DNA of 64,000 nucleotides from JANRKF01 sp964519595 (GTDB lineage: Bacteria; Pseudomonadota; Alphaproteobacteria; Rickettsiales; SXRF01): contig CAZFJN010000003.1 in the NCBI GenBank assembly GCA_964519595.1, forward strand, positions 1-64,000. Reading direction: 5' to 3'. Shown in pieces: positions 8,688 through 16,818 of this stretch (positions are counted from its first letter, which is position 1; each line of letters opens with the position of its first letter). The position numbers and the translations under genes are program-made. The notes beneath the pieces are model-generated. The model was not told the origin of the DNA. It did not search any database and saw only the letters and a list, made by a program, of their open reading frames with translations.

Positions 8688-9131
8688 ATGATTAAAAGCA
8701 AAGAAACTCATCAGGCGGAAAATTCCGTAATCTTCGAGCAGGCTTTGTCTGAACTGGAAGATATTTGCCTGAAAGTGCGCGATTGCAGCTTTGCCAGAGA
8801 TAAGTTTGATATTGAAGGAATCGCCTGGCAGCGCCGCTTTAAAAATATCATCACTCCGGTTTCAATCGCGCTTGACGAATATAAAGGTCCGCGCCGCTTT
8901 CATTTTCATTATAAACACCGCGCTGATGATGAAACAATATTAAGTCCGGTTGAGCCTGATGCTGGCTCTGTGCTAACTAATGCCTGCAAAACCGCGCTTA
9001 AACGTTGCCAGAATGAGCTGGTTGGAATATCCGAAGCACATATCGCAAAAAAAGCGCGCGCGCTGGAGAGAGCCTTGGCCGGCTTCATTGAAACTTCTCG
9101 CACTGAATCACCTGCGGCTATAAGCGCCTGA
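8688..9131 (+). CDS. Hypothetical protein (about 147 aa)
   Basis: I do not recognise this gene. The predicted protein is charged, helical and soluble, with a basic central patch (KGPRRFHFHYKHRAD) and C-terminal helices rich in Ala, Lys and Arg. I chose ATG 8688; an in-frame GTG at 8652 would add 12 residues, and neither start has a clear ribosome-binding site. Its 3' end overlaps the convergent PP2C-like gene by 24 nt. The pair may be an accessory module, but no functional link can be shown. Confidence 0.6.
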   Translation: MIKSKETHQAENSVIFEQALSELEDICLKVRDCSFARDKFDIEGIAWQRRFKNIITPVSIALDEYKGPRRFHFHYKHRADDETILSPVEPDAGSVLTNACKTALKRCQNELVGISEAHIAKKARALERALAGFIETSRTESPAAISA

Positions 9132-10604
9132 TGATTGTTCCGGCGTTTTTTGCGATGATAAAGCAGGAAGATCAAACCTTTTCTGCAAACAATCCCTTAC
9201 CGCATCCTGCGCGGTTTGCGCCATGATATTGCCTTGATTATAATGCCCGTTACCATCGCAAACCAGCATATAAGCGCGCTGTCCTTTTCCTTGCTGCATA
9301 TCATCTAATACAATAGCGGAAAGATCATCTTTGCTCCATAATGCACGCTCATTTTCGTTACGACAAGCAGCAACCAGAGCAGCAGCCTTATCTGCATGTT
9401 CACCGTGAACAATCTCTGCAATTGCCTGCCGAGTCATTTTTTCCATAATACCATCAGACGAAACAACCAGAGAAAGTTTCAATTTTTCCGCATTCATACC
9501 AAATTGCTGGACAAGTTCAGCTTTGAATTTAGATAAATAAATTTTGCCTTCATGATATTCTGTAATATTGCTTGTATTTATTACAGGAATTGCATCATGG
9601 TTCTCTTTCTCAATTATTGCACATGAATTAAAATTATTTTTTTGATAATGGTAAAATGGTTTCAATATTTGTGGAACTTTGCCGTATAATTCACTCTTAA
9701 GATTTTCATCATCGTCAATAAAAAAAGTGACAGTTGGCTTACCATCATATCCCAGATTATATGACCCTCCTAAAGATTTTTCCATCTCATTAGTTCTGCC
9801 ATAATATTTTTTATCTTCATAACAAAGAAAAGGCTCTAACGCTTTATTCTTACAAGGATGATCATCTGCGAGAGATACTTTGAAACTATCCAGAAATGAA
9901 TTTATTGGATCAATTGCGCTACCGTAATTATCAACAATAAAATTCTTAAGTTTATCAATGTTTGTCAATAAATCATTATCAATAGCAGGAAAACTTATTC
10001 TAATAATTTCTATAATTGCACTGCGCTCTTTTTCGTTAAGACTTTCCTCAAAATAACGTCGCAATCTCAAGATAGCTAACATAATACAGTCAATAGGTTG
10101 ATATATCATATGTGCTGTCGAAGAAATCTGTACAGCATGTCTCTGATTTTCATCATCAGCAACTATGAATGCACAGCTATCTCCAATGCTTCTTAAATCC
10201 ACCGTGTATTCTTGCGGATCATATTCTACCATCATGAAAGTAGTTCCGGCTGTTACATATTCTTGCTTAGTTTTATAACCAGTAACAACATCATTGCATC
10301 TTGCTATTGCACTTTGAGTTGCTTCATCAAGCACTGATTGTTGATTATGTTCTGTTCCGGCAGATTCTATTTTTTCATCAGAAATAGCAAAAACTGCCGC
10401 TCTGTCCTGCTGTGGTTTTTCCATTTTTCTCTTGTTAGATGGTATATTCTTTCTTAAAGCCAGAGAAACATTATGTTCAGCAAATAATAATTCCTTAGAA
10501 AAAGGGCGGTTTATATCTTCTTTGTCGCCGCCTATTAGCATCCAATCGCTATCTTGCGCTGTAAGATTTGTATTATGTTTGTTATGTTTCTCAGCAAAGC
10601 TCAT
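9108..10604 (-). CDS. PP2C-like Ser/Thr phosphatase with displaced DGxGH motif
   Basis: A 498-residue protein with most PP2C (PPM) metal-phosphatase motifs: QQDRA (Asp67), AGTTFMMVEY then SIGDSCAFIV (Asp142), LVVSSDGIMEKM (Asp384) and SKDDLSAIVL (Asp426-Asp427). The DGHGG motif with its following helix, normally just after the first motif, instead appears at the C-terminus as MLVCDGNGHYNQGNIM (Asp450). The N-terminal position carries only FAISDEK. This suggests a circularly permuted catalytic fold. An AT-rich insert of about 150 residues lies between the GDS and SDG motifs. No membrane segment is seen. Role unknown; neighbours are an unknown gene and a holin. Confidence 0.72.
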   Translation of the reverse strand: MSFAEKHNKHNTNLTAQDSDWMLIGGDKEDINRPFSKELLFAEHNVSLALRKNIPSNKRKMEKPQQDRAAVFAISDEKIESAGTEHNQQSVLDEATQSAIARCNDVVTGYKTKQEYVTAGTTFMMVEYDPQEYTVDLRSIGDSCAFIVADDENQRHAVQISSTAHMIYQPIDCIMLAILRLRRYFEESLNEKERSAIIEIIRISFPAIDNDLLTNIDKLKNFIVDNYGSAIDPINSFLDSFKVSLADDHPCKNKALEPFLCYEDKKYYGRTNEMEKSLGGSYNLGYDGKPTVTFFIDDDENLKSELYGKVPQILKPFYHYQKNNFNSCAIIEKENHDAIPVINTSNITEYHEGKIYLSKFKAELVQQFGMNAEKLKLSLVVSSDGIMEKMTRQAIAEIVHGEHADKAAALVAACRNENERALWSKDDLSAIVLDDMQQGKGQRAYMLVCDGNGHYNQGNIMAQTAQDAVRDCLQKRFDLPALSSQKTPEQSSGAYSRR

Positions 10605-10641
10605 CTTCCGTGACCGACATTATTACTGTTATAATGTCATT

Positions 10642-11061
10642 ATGAGCAGTTTTATTGACATTATTCCAGCTATTTCACAATTGCTTGATCGCATAATCCC
10701 TGATCCGGCGGCGCGTGAGCGTGCCAAGGCCGAGCTGGTCAATGCCGAACGGGCGCATGAGCTGGAGGAATTCAGAGCCGCCCTTGCCGCTGATCAATCT
10801 CAGCATACAATAAATTCCGTGGAAGCAGCAAGCACAGACCGTTTTGTCGCCGGCTGGCGGCCTTTTATCGGCTGGGTTTGTGGAATCGCCTTTGCATATC
10901 ATTTTGTTTTACAACCTTTTTTAGCCTTTGTCATGCTTAATTCCGGCCATGCGGCGCGGCTTCCGGCTTTTGATATGCAGACCTTATCTTCAGTGTTAAT
11001 GGGAATGCTCGGATTAGGCGGATTACGCACTATTGAGAAGATAAAAAACGTTTCCAGATAA
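10642..11061 (+). CDS. 3TM-type holin, gene-transfer-agent family
   Basis: A 139-residue protein. An N-terminal amphipathic charged part (LLDRIIPDPAARERAKAELV) is followed by the hallmark segment FVAGWRPFIGWVCGIAFAYHF and further hydrophobic helices, ending with a Gly-rich MGMLGLGGLRTIEKIK. This matches holins of the 3TM family (PF11351) associated with phages and gene transfer agents of Alphaproteobacteria, which release particles by permeabilising the inner membrane. I chose ATG 10642 because the frame upstream runs across the start of the divergent gene. No endolysin, capsid or portal gene is nearby, so it is a stand-alone gene or remnant. Confidence 0.85.
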   Translation: MSSFIDIIPAISQLLDRIIPDPAARERAKAELVNAERAHELEEFRAALAADQSQHTINSVEAASTDRFVAGWRPFIGWVCGIAFAYHFVLQPFLAFVMLNSGHAARLPAFDMQTLSSVLMGMLGLGGLRTIEKIKNVSR

Positions 11062-11183
11062 TATATTATCTTATTGAATAGTAGCAATAAAATATCTTCT
11101 CAAAGCAAATTTCAATATTTTATAAATAATAAATTGCTGTTATATTTACCAAACAATCATATTTTCTTGCTATATTTGGCGCT

Positions 11184-12206
11184 ATGGCAATTAACCCTCT
11201 GAGAAACTACAAAATATTGATTGTTGATGGCGACGTTGATCTGGCACGCGTTCTGCGTTCGATGCTGGCAGAAATGGGCTTTTTGAATTGCGATACTACC
11301 AGCAGTGGCGCAGAAGCATATCAGATGCTTAAAGAAGAAGCTTATGATTTCCTGATTACCGAATGGAAATTGTCGCAGCTTGATGGTCTGGAACTGATCC
11401 GCAAAATCCGCCGCGCGCCTGATTCACCAAATCCGGTGCTGCCAATTATCATGTTAACCGGACGTTCCGAGCAGGTAGATGTGGTAACGGCGCGTGATTT
11501 AGGAATCAACGAATTTGTGGTCAAACCATTTACCGCAAAAACAATTTACAACCGCATTGAGCGCATTATCGAACATCCGCGCGAATTTGTGCTTGCACCA
11601 AATTATGTAGGACCAACGCGCAGATCACGCGGCAAACCATCAAAACAAAATTCCGATAAACGAACCACTTATATTCAGCCGCAATTAAAGCCACGCGATG
11701 TCGCCAGCGCGGTAAAAAACAATAAAAGCGTGCGCGTTTGGCTTCCGGATTTTTCGCTTAAATACAAGCTGGGAACTAACGTCAAGCTTGAGAATCTGAT
11801 CACTGAAGCAGTGTTAAATCAAGCGCAGGCGGCGGTTGATTCAATCAGCGATGCTTCACTCGGCTGGGTAAAAGATAATCTCAACGATTTGCGGATTCTG
11901 ATGAAACTTATGTTATCAGGAGATTATCCAAGCACTATAGTTCATGACATAGGCGAGCTGGCGCTGACCATAAATTCCCGCGCCGGAACTTTCGGCTATA
12001 GCCGCGCCTCGGAAATTGCTTATCTGCTCTATTTATTCTGCCGTAATAATCTAAATCCAACAATTGAAGGTCATCGTACAACCGCGCAGAAACATATAGA
12101 TGTATTGCACGTGATCCTTGGCAACCAGATGCGCGGCGATGCCGGAGCAATGGGACAACAGCTGGTTTTAGAACTTAAAAAACTGGCGGATAAATACTCC
12201 GCTTAA
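11184..12206 (+). CDS. Response-regulator-like protein with Glu at the phospho-site
   Basis: A 340-residue protein. Residues 9-130 form a CheY-type receiver, aligning well to CheY (YDFLITEWKLSQLDG against YGFVISDWNMPNMDG). The phospho-accepting Asp is replaced by Glu60, and the acidic pair is altered to IVDGD. Thr92 and Lys114 of the switch are kept. Residues 135-190 are a basic linker. Residues 190-340 are an all-helical domain of unknown function. Such a receiver cannot be phosphorylated normally and may mimic the active state. It is not near a sensor kinase gene. Confidence 0.85.
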   Translation: MAINPLRNYKILIVDGDVDLARVLRSMLAEMGFLNCDTTSSGAEAYQMLKEEAYDFLITEWKLSQLDGLELIRKIRRAPDSPNPVLPIIMLTGRSEQVDVVTARDLGINEFVVKPFTAKTIYNRIERIIEHPREFVLAPNYVGPTRRSRGKPSKQNSDKRTTYIQPQLKPRDVASAVKNNKSVRVWLPDFSLKYKLGTNVKLENLITEAVLNQAQAAVDSISDASLGWVKDNLNDLRILMKLMLSGDYPSTIVHDIGELALTINSRAGTFGYSRASEIAYLLYLFCRNNLNPTIEGHRTTAQKHIDVLHVILGNQMRGDAGAMGQQLVLELKKLADKYSA

Positions 12207-12329
12207 GAAGGCGGCAAAAAATCAAGCTGCCTCGAAATATCTCAAAATATCCGCAAAATATTTAACTTTATTTTAAAGCATCTTCTGCTAACAGTTTGTG
12301 TGAACAAATATTTGTCAGGAGAATTGCTT

Positions 12330-12869
12330 ATGCAGATAAATTTTTCATCGCGTTTTATTAGCGCATTGTCAGCCTTATTGCCAGCTGGTGCAATTTTCGG
12401 CGCGGTTTTTGGCGTCTTGTCAATCAAATCTTCTGAAGCAATGGCCGCAGAATATTTAACCGCCGCAGCCGGCTGGTATGATGCTATTGATCAGGAATCT
12501 GAATCAGGCCTGGTTGGCGTTGAATATCGCTTTAATCCGGTTGAATATGGTGTTCGTCCAATGTTAGGAGTTTTCACTTCTTTTGAAGGAGCAACTTACG
12601 CTTATGGCGGCTTGCATTGGGACATTGAGCTGATCAAAGAAAAAATTTATTTAAGCCCTAATTTTGCCGTTGGCGCTTATGGCGAAGGCGACGGCAAGGA
12701 TTTAGGCGGCGCTCTTGAATTCCGCTCTGGCCTTGAGCTTGCTTATCAACTACCAAACAGACAACGTCTAGGCGTTGCTTTGAATCACCTCTCCAACGCC
12801 AGCATTTACGATAAAAATCCTGGCCTTGAAACTGTGATAGTGACTTATTCGTTTCCAATAGGAAAATAG
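12330..12869 (+). CDS. Lipid A deacylase, PagL-type acyloxyacyl hydrolase
   Basis: Outer-membrane beta-barrel of 179 residues that would remove the 3-O-acyl chain of lipid A. A signal peptide occupies about residues 1-37 (hydrophobic run ending near SSEAMAAE). The mature part alternates aromatic and small residues as a small barrel does. The C-terminal segment NHLSNASIYDKNPGLE carries the PagL catalytic His-x-Ser-Asn and a downstream Glu. The start ATG 12330 has an AGGAGA ribosome-binding site. Mature length fits PagL. It is convergent with rluD. Confidence 0.88.
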   Translation: MQINFSSRFISALSALLPAGAIFGAVFGVLSIKSSEAMAAEYLTAAAGWYDAIDQESESGLVGVEYRFNPVEYGVRPMLGVFTSFEGATYAYGGLHWDIELIKEKIYLSPNFAVGAYGEGDGKDLGGALEFRSGLELAYQLPNRQRLGVALNHLSNASIYDKNPGLETVIVTYSFPIGK

Positions 12870-12883
12870 CGATCAACTCTCGC

Positions 12884-13876
12884 TCAATTTTTTGAGAATA
12901 TTGACAGTAGCTTTTTCATGTCATCAGGAATTTCCGCGCTGAATTCCATTTTTCTGGCTGTTTGCGGATGAATAAAGCCGATTTTTGTAGCGTGCAAAGC
13001 TTGCCGCGTAAATTGCCTGATTGTCGCTTTTGCCTCATCTGTGAGCAAATCTGCCGACATGTTCTTAAGGCGCGCGGCGGTTGATTGACCATATAAAGGA
13101 TCACCAACTATTGGATTGCCGATATGCAGCATATGCACACGGATTTGATGTGTACGTCCGCTTTCCAATTTACATTCAACCAGACTTGCGGCGAATGGAT
13201 TGTTATAATTATTTATTACGCGGTAATTAGTAACCGCCGCCTTGCCGCCGCTTCTTAACACCGCCATTTTCTGACGGTTGGCAAGAGAGCGTCCGATATT
13301 GGCTTTTACCGCTCCTTGCGCGCAAGCAAGCGTTCCCCAGCATAAAGCATGATAAATGCGCGACAAGCTGCGCTCAGCAAGCTGCGCCGACAGAGCGTGA
13401 TGCGCGGCGTCATGCTTGGCGACTACCATCAGGCCGCTAGTATCTTTATCAAGACGATGCACAATTCCCGGACGCAGCGCGCCGCCAATTCCGGAAAGAC
13501 TCGCGCCGCAATGTGCAAGCAACGCATTTACCAATGTTCCATCCGGATGACCAGGCGCCGGATGAACAGTAAGTCCGGCAGCTTTATTAATAACCAGCAG
13601 ATCATTATCTTCATATATCACATCCAGCGCAATTTCCTGCGCCGGCATATAGCTTGGCAATAACGGCGGAATTGTAAGCTGATAAGTTTCTCCGGCTTTT
13701 ACTTTCACAGCGGCGCTGGAAATTACCACCTCGCCTCTGCTGACCATTCCCTGCGCCAAAAGCGCCTGCAGACGACTGCGCGAATAATCCGGCAATGAAG
13801 CTGCCAGAAATCTGTCCAGCCTGAAGCTGGCATAGAGATCATCTACAAACAACAATTTTTTATCAATTGATGACAT
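12884..13876 (-). CDS. rluD: 23S rRNA pseudouridine synthase, RluD family
   Basis: Converts uridines to pseudouridine in 23S rRNA helix 69. The 330-residue protein begins with an S4 RNA-binding domain (SFRLDRFLAASLPDYSRSRL; residues 15-75), followed by the RluA/RluD catalytic core with GIVHRLDKDTSGLMVVAK, where the Asp is the nucleophile, and the ESGRTHQIRVHM motif. The stop codons of this gene and the convergent PagL gene are 14 nt apart. It lies 10 nt downstream of ftsZ on the same strand, so the two are probably co-transcribed. Confidence 0.94.
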   Translation of the reverse strand: MSSIDKKLLFVDDLYASFRLDRFLAASLPDYSRSRLQALLAQGMVSRGEVVISSAAVKVKAGETYQLTIPPLLPSYMPAQEIALDVIYEDNDLLVINKAAGLTVHPAPGHPDGTLVNALLAHCGASLSGIGGALRPGIVHRLDKDTSGLMVVAKHDAAHHALSAQLAERSLSRIYHALCWGTLACAQGAVKANIGRSLANRQKMAVLRSGGKAAVTNYRVINNYNNPFAASLVECKLESGRTHQIRVHMLHIGNPIVGDPLYGQSTAARLKNMSADLLTDEAKATIRQFTRQALHATKIGFIHPQTARKMEFSAEIPDDMKKLLSIFSKN

Positions 13877-13886
13877 GAAATGGCGA

Positions 13887-15500
13887 TCAATTCGCCTGTC
13901 TTCTCAGGAACGCCGGAATATCAAGATATTGATCATCACCGCCATTGGCAGAAGCTGTTTTTTCCGCAGTTACCAACGGCTTCTGCACTACCTGAATACG
14001 CTCGGCCACTTCGCTGCGATTAGATCTTGAGGAAAGCACACGGCCAACTTCCGCAACTCGCGCAAAAAAACCTTTGCCATGTTCGACCTGCTCGTATTTT
14101 TCATCCTCTTCTTCATATTCAACTGCCTGTGTCGCTTTTACCATATTAATGCTCAGCTTCGGCTCAGAAGCGAAAGAAACAGCAGCAGCCGCTTCACGAG
14201 TTGAAAATAAAGGTCCGGCATTTTCTTCGCTCTCAGCAGAGTCTTCTTGCTGATCATCAGCAAAAGATTCCGCCTCGCCGGCATTTTTACCACCAGCAAA
14301 AGCCGCATTATTTTCCGCAGTTGCCACGCCAAACATCTTGCCTAAATCAACCTTTGCTGATGAAGGAGAATTTGCTGTTGATGACGAAGCTGAAGATGAA
14401 GGGGAAGCAGCTGAAGATGATGATGAAGAAGCAGCCGCCGGCCGGAATTCCGGACGAGAAAGCGGCGCGAAAGTAAATGGCCGTTTAGTTTCAACCGCCA
14501 CAGTTTTCGGCGCAGATGCCGGCGCTGATTGTTTTTGCGCTTCAATTCCGGTTGCTACCACTGAAACGCGCATTTTTCCAGACATCGCATCATTAAAAGT
14601 AGAACCAAAAATAATATTCGCTTCCGGATCAACCTCTTCACGAATTCTATTCATTGCCTCATCAACTTCAAACAAGGTCATGTCCATGCCGCCAGTTATG
14701 TTCACCAGCAACGCACGCGCGCCTTTTAGCGAAATATCATCAAGCAGCGGATTGGAAATCGCCGCTTCCGCCGCCTCAGTAGCACGACGATCACCGCTCG
14801 CCTCGCCAGTTCCCATCATCGCCTTGCCCATTTCGCGCATTACCGTGCGAATATCAGCAAAATCAAGATTGATTATTCCCGGCTTGACCATCAAATCAGT
14901 AATGCCGCGCACGCCGGAATGCAATACCTCATCAGCCATGCAGAAAGCATTCGAGAAAGTGGTTTTTTCATTAGCCAGCCGGAATAAATTCTGATTCGGA
15001 ATGACAATCAGCGTATCAACATAATCCTGCAACTCACGCAAGCCGGCTTCCGCAAGACGCATCCGATGCGCGCCTTCAAATTGAAACGGCTTGGTAACTA
15101 CCGCCACTGTCAACATTCCCATATCCTTGGCAATTCTGGCAACTACAGAAGCCGCGCCTGTTCCAGTGCCGCCGCCCATTCCGGCGGTTATGAATACCAT
15201 GTTGCTGCCTTCAATATGCGCGGAGATTTCTTCGCGTGCTTCCTCAGCCGCCGCGCGGCCAACATCAGGATTTGCGCCAGCGCCAAGTCCACGCGTAATT
15301 CCGGCGCCAAGCTGAATTGTGTGTTCAGTCTGCGCGTAGTCAAGCGCCTGCGCGTCGGTATTCGCAACTACGAAATTAACTCCCTCAAGCTGTGAGGAAA
15401 TCATGTTGTTAACAGCATTGCCGCCAGCTCCGCCAACGCCGATTACAGTTATAGTAGGACGCAACAGCTCTTGCTTGGCTGGAACATGGAGATTGATCAT
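13887..15500 (-). CDS. ftsZ: Cell division protein FtsZ
   Basis: Tubulin-like GTPase that forms the Z-ring. The 537-residue protein has IGVGGAGGNAVNNM, the tubulin signature GGGTGTGAA, the T7 loop region NLDFADIRTVM, and a C-terminal peptide LDIPAFLRRQAN that would bind FtsA-type tethers. Between them is an unusually long linker, with a Ser/Ala/Pro tract around residues 360-390 and then acidic segments. I chose ATG 15500, which has a GAGGTG ribosome-binding site; a GTG at 15512 lies within that site. No ftsA, ftsQ or mur genes are adjacent. Confidence 0.97.
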   Translation of the reverse strand: MINLHVPAKQELLRPTITVIGVGGAGGNAVNNMISSQLEGVNFVVANTDAQALDYAQTEHTIQLGAGITRGLGAGANPDVGRAAAEEAREEISAHIEGSNMVFITAGMGGGTGTGAASVVARIAKDMGMLTVAVVTKPFQFEGAHRMRLAEAGLRELQDYVDTLIVIPNQNLFRLANEKTTFSNAFCMADEVLHSGVRGITDLMVKPGIINLDFADIRTVMREMGKAMMGTGEASGDRRATEAAEAAISNPLLDDISLKGARALLVNITGGMDMTLFEVDEAMNRIREEVDPEANIIFGSTFNDAMSGKMRVSVVATGIEAQKQSAPASAPKTVAVETKRPFTFAPLSRPEFRPAAASSSSSSAASPSSSASSSTANSPSSAKVDLGKMFGVATAENNAAFAGGKNAGEAESFADDQQEDSAESEENAGPLFSTREAAAAVSFASEPKLSINMVKATQAVEYEEEDEKYEQVEHGKGFFARVAEVGRVLSSRSNRSEVAERIQVVQKPLVTAEKTASANGGDDQYLDIPAFLRRQAN

Positions 15501-15871
15501 GACGCACCTCACGCTGGATTAGTGAAACATTTAAAAAAACAAACAGCAGATAAAAAACAGATACAAAGAAACCGCTAAAAAAGCTAAAAAACTATAATAA
15601 CGACATATTGCCTTATTTTTTAAAAAATACCACTAGATTTTGTAGTTTTCGCAAATTTTTTTGTGGATAAATAGGCAGAATAAAAAACTGCCAACTAATA
15701 ATAACAAAAATATTCCCTCAAAAAATATAATGATTTGCACGGTAAGCCGCACTATACTTGGCAAGTTATCTTGCCATGTAGTCAGCATAACAAGGTTGAT
15801 CTTGCTATTTTGTTGATCATAATTGCTCACAAACTGGCATTAATTTGTTATTGCATACAAGGATCATATTT
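15501..15871. other. AT-rich spacer, no convincing gene
   Basis: This 371-nt stretch lies upstream of ftsZ and presumably holds its promoter, plus one for the divergent gene to the right. I cannot pick a clear -35/-10 pair. A 65-codon minus-strand frame (15633-15830) encodes a hydrophobic segment, but it has a GTG start and no ribosome-binding site. Confidence 0.5.
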
Positions 15872-16462
15872 ATGAGCATATTTGGCAGTAGTTGCGATAA
15901 ACTTGCCTTCACAGTTAAGTTGAGAGTAAGAGTAAAGAAAGAGAGCTCACACGAGGTTGATGGAAAACGTTATCATCATAGTAATAGCACTACACAAGAA
16001 ATATGTGAGGCAGGAAGAAAAAGGACTATTGAATGTAATTTTGGAAATATTGGCAGCAAAATATTCCGATGCTTAAAATCAACAAAACCCGAATGGCTTA
16101 CACAGGAATCATGGTTTTCATGGAAAAGTTTTAGTAGTTTAGAAAAAGAGATTAAAGCAATATCCACACCACTAAAAGGTAAGGATCTTATCGACCACTG
16201 CCCTAACAACGGAGACGTACAATACGATTATGGATTAGAAATCGTTTCCACAATATTTATTCCTATTAAACAAGACGCTAATCCTGCTGATGTTATAACA
16301 AGTATAACTGAAATTGCTAATACATGTATTAGAGACGATCTTGAGACCTTCTCAATTAATAATCCTTCCATGCACATATCAGTAACCAATTTGGAATGCA
16401 CACAATGTGATCAAGTAATTGATAGAGACAGCAAGAATTCTGGCGGAAGAGGTAGATATTAA
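15872..16462 (+). CDS. Hypothetical protein (196 aa), AT-rich
   Basis: I do not recognise this gene. ATG 15872 has an AAGGA ribosome-binding site, and is preferred over an upstream TTG at 15845. The protein is soluble, with several Cys (including the CTQCDQ stretch near the C-terminus) and many Ser, Lys and Asn. Its codons are visibly more AT-rich than those of the flanking housekeeping genes, which suggests an accessory or acquired origin. It is convergent with grxC, with 7 nt between stops. Confidence 0.6.
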   Translation: MSIFGSSCDKLAFTVKLRVRVKKESSHEVDGKRYHHSNSTTQEICEAGRKRTIECNFGNIGSKIFRCLKSTKPEWLTQESWFSWKSFSSLEKEIKAISTPLKGKDLIDHCPNNGDVQYDYGLEIVSTIFIPIKQDANPADVITSITEIANTCIRDDLETFSINNPSMHISVTNLECTQCDQVIDRDSKNSGGRGRY

Positions 16463-16469
16463 GATGTTG

Positions 16470-16730
16470 CTAGCGATCAGCAGCAAGCAGTTCGTCGAGC
16501 TTTCCTGCTTCGTTTAGCGCGTAGAGATCGTCGCAGCCGCCTAGGTGTTTTTCTCCGATAAAAATCTGTGGTACGGTTCTTCTGCCGCCGGATTTATTGA
16601 CCATCTCCAGCTGGAGATTTGCATCATTAGTGATGTCTATTTCATTAATATTTTCAATATTTTTCTGCTTAAGCAAGGCCTTGGCTTTTACGCAGTAAGG
16701 GCAGTAATCTTTAGTATAGATAGTGATCAT
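16470..16730 (-). CDS. grxC: Glutaredoxin 3
   Basis: Small thiol-disulfide oxidoreductase (86 aa) reduced by glutathione. It has the dithiol active site CPYC (ITIYTKDYCPYCVKAK), the cis-Pro region RRTVPQIFIG and the glutathione-binding GGCDDLYAL. I placed the start at ATG 16730 (MITIYTKDYC), since the 16 codons upstream encode unrelated hydrophobic residues. It is divergent from icd, with an 88-nt spacer. Confidence 0.95.
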   Translation of the reverse strand: MITIYTKDYCPYCVKAKALLKQKNIENINEIDITNDANLQLEMVNKSGGRRTVPQIFIGEKHLGGCDDLYALNEAGKLDELLAADR

Positions 16731-16818
16731 AAAAATAAACCATAAATGGTTGTAAAAAATAAGTGGAAATTTAACCATTATTTGTGATGATGCAAGTCTT
16801 TAATCGAGGTAATAAATT

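Noticed and set aside
10432..10641. N-terminal extension of the holin frame
   Set aside because: It overlaps the divergent PP2C-like gene's start and encodes residues unlike holins; ATG 10642 gives the normal family length.
8652..12869. Defence island or prophage
   Set aside because: Only one phage-type gene (holin) is present, with no integrase, capsid, nuclease or recognised defence effector. The PP2C-like and receiver proteins alone are not enough.
14338..14994. Long plus-strand frame opposite ftsZ
   Set aside because: It is an antisense shadow of the Ser-rich linker and conserved core of FtsZ, with no ribosome-binding site or recognisable domain.
15633..15830. Small minus-strand frame encoding a hydrophobic 65-residue peptide upstream of ftsZ
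   Set aside because: It has a GTG start, no ribosome-binding site and AT-driven hydrophobic content. Nothing shows that it is translated.
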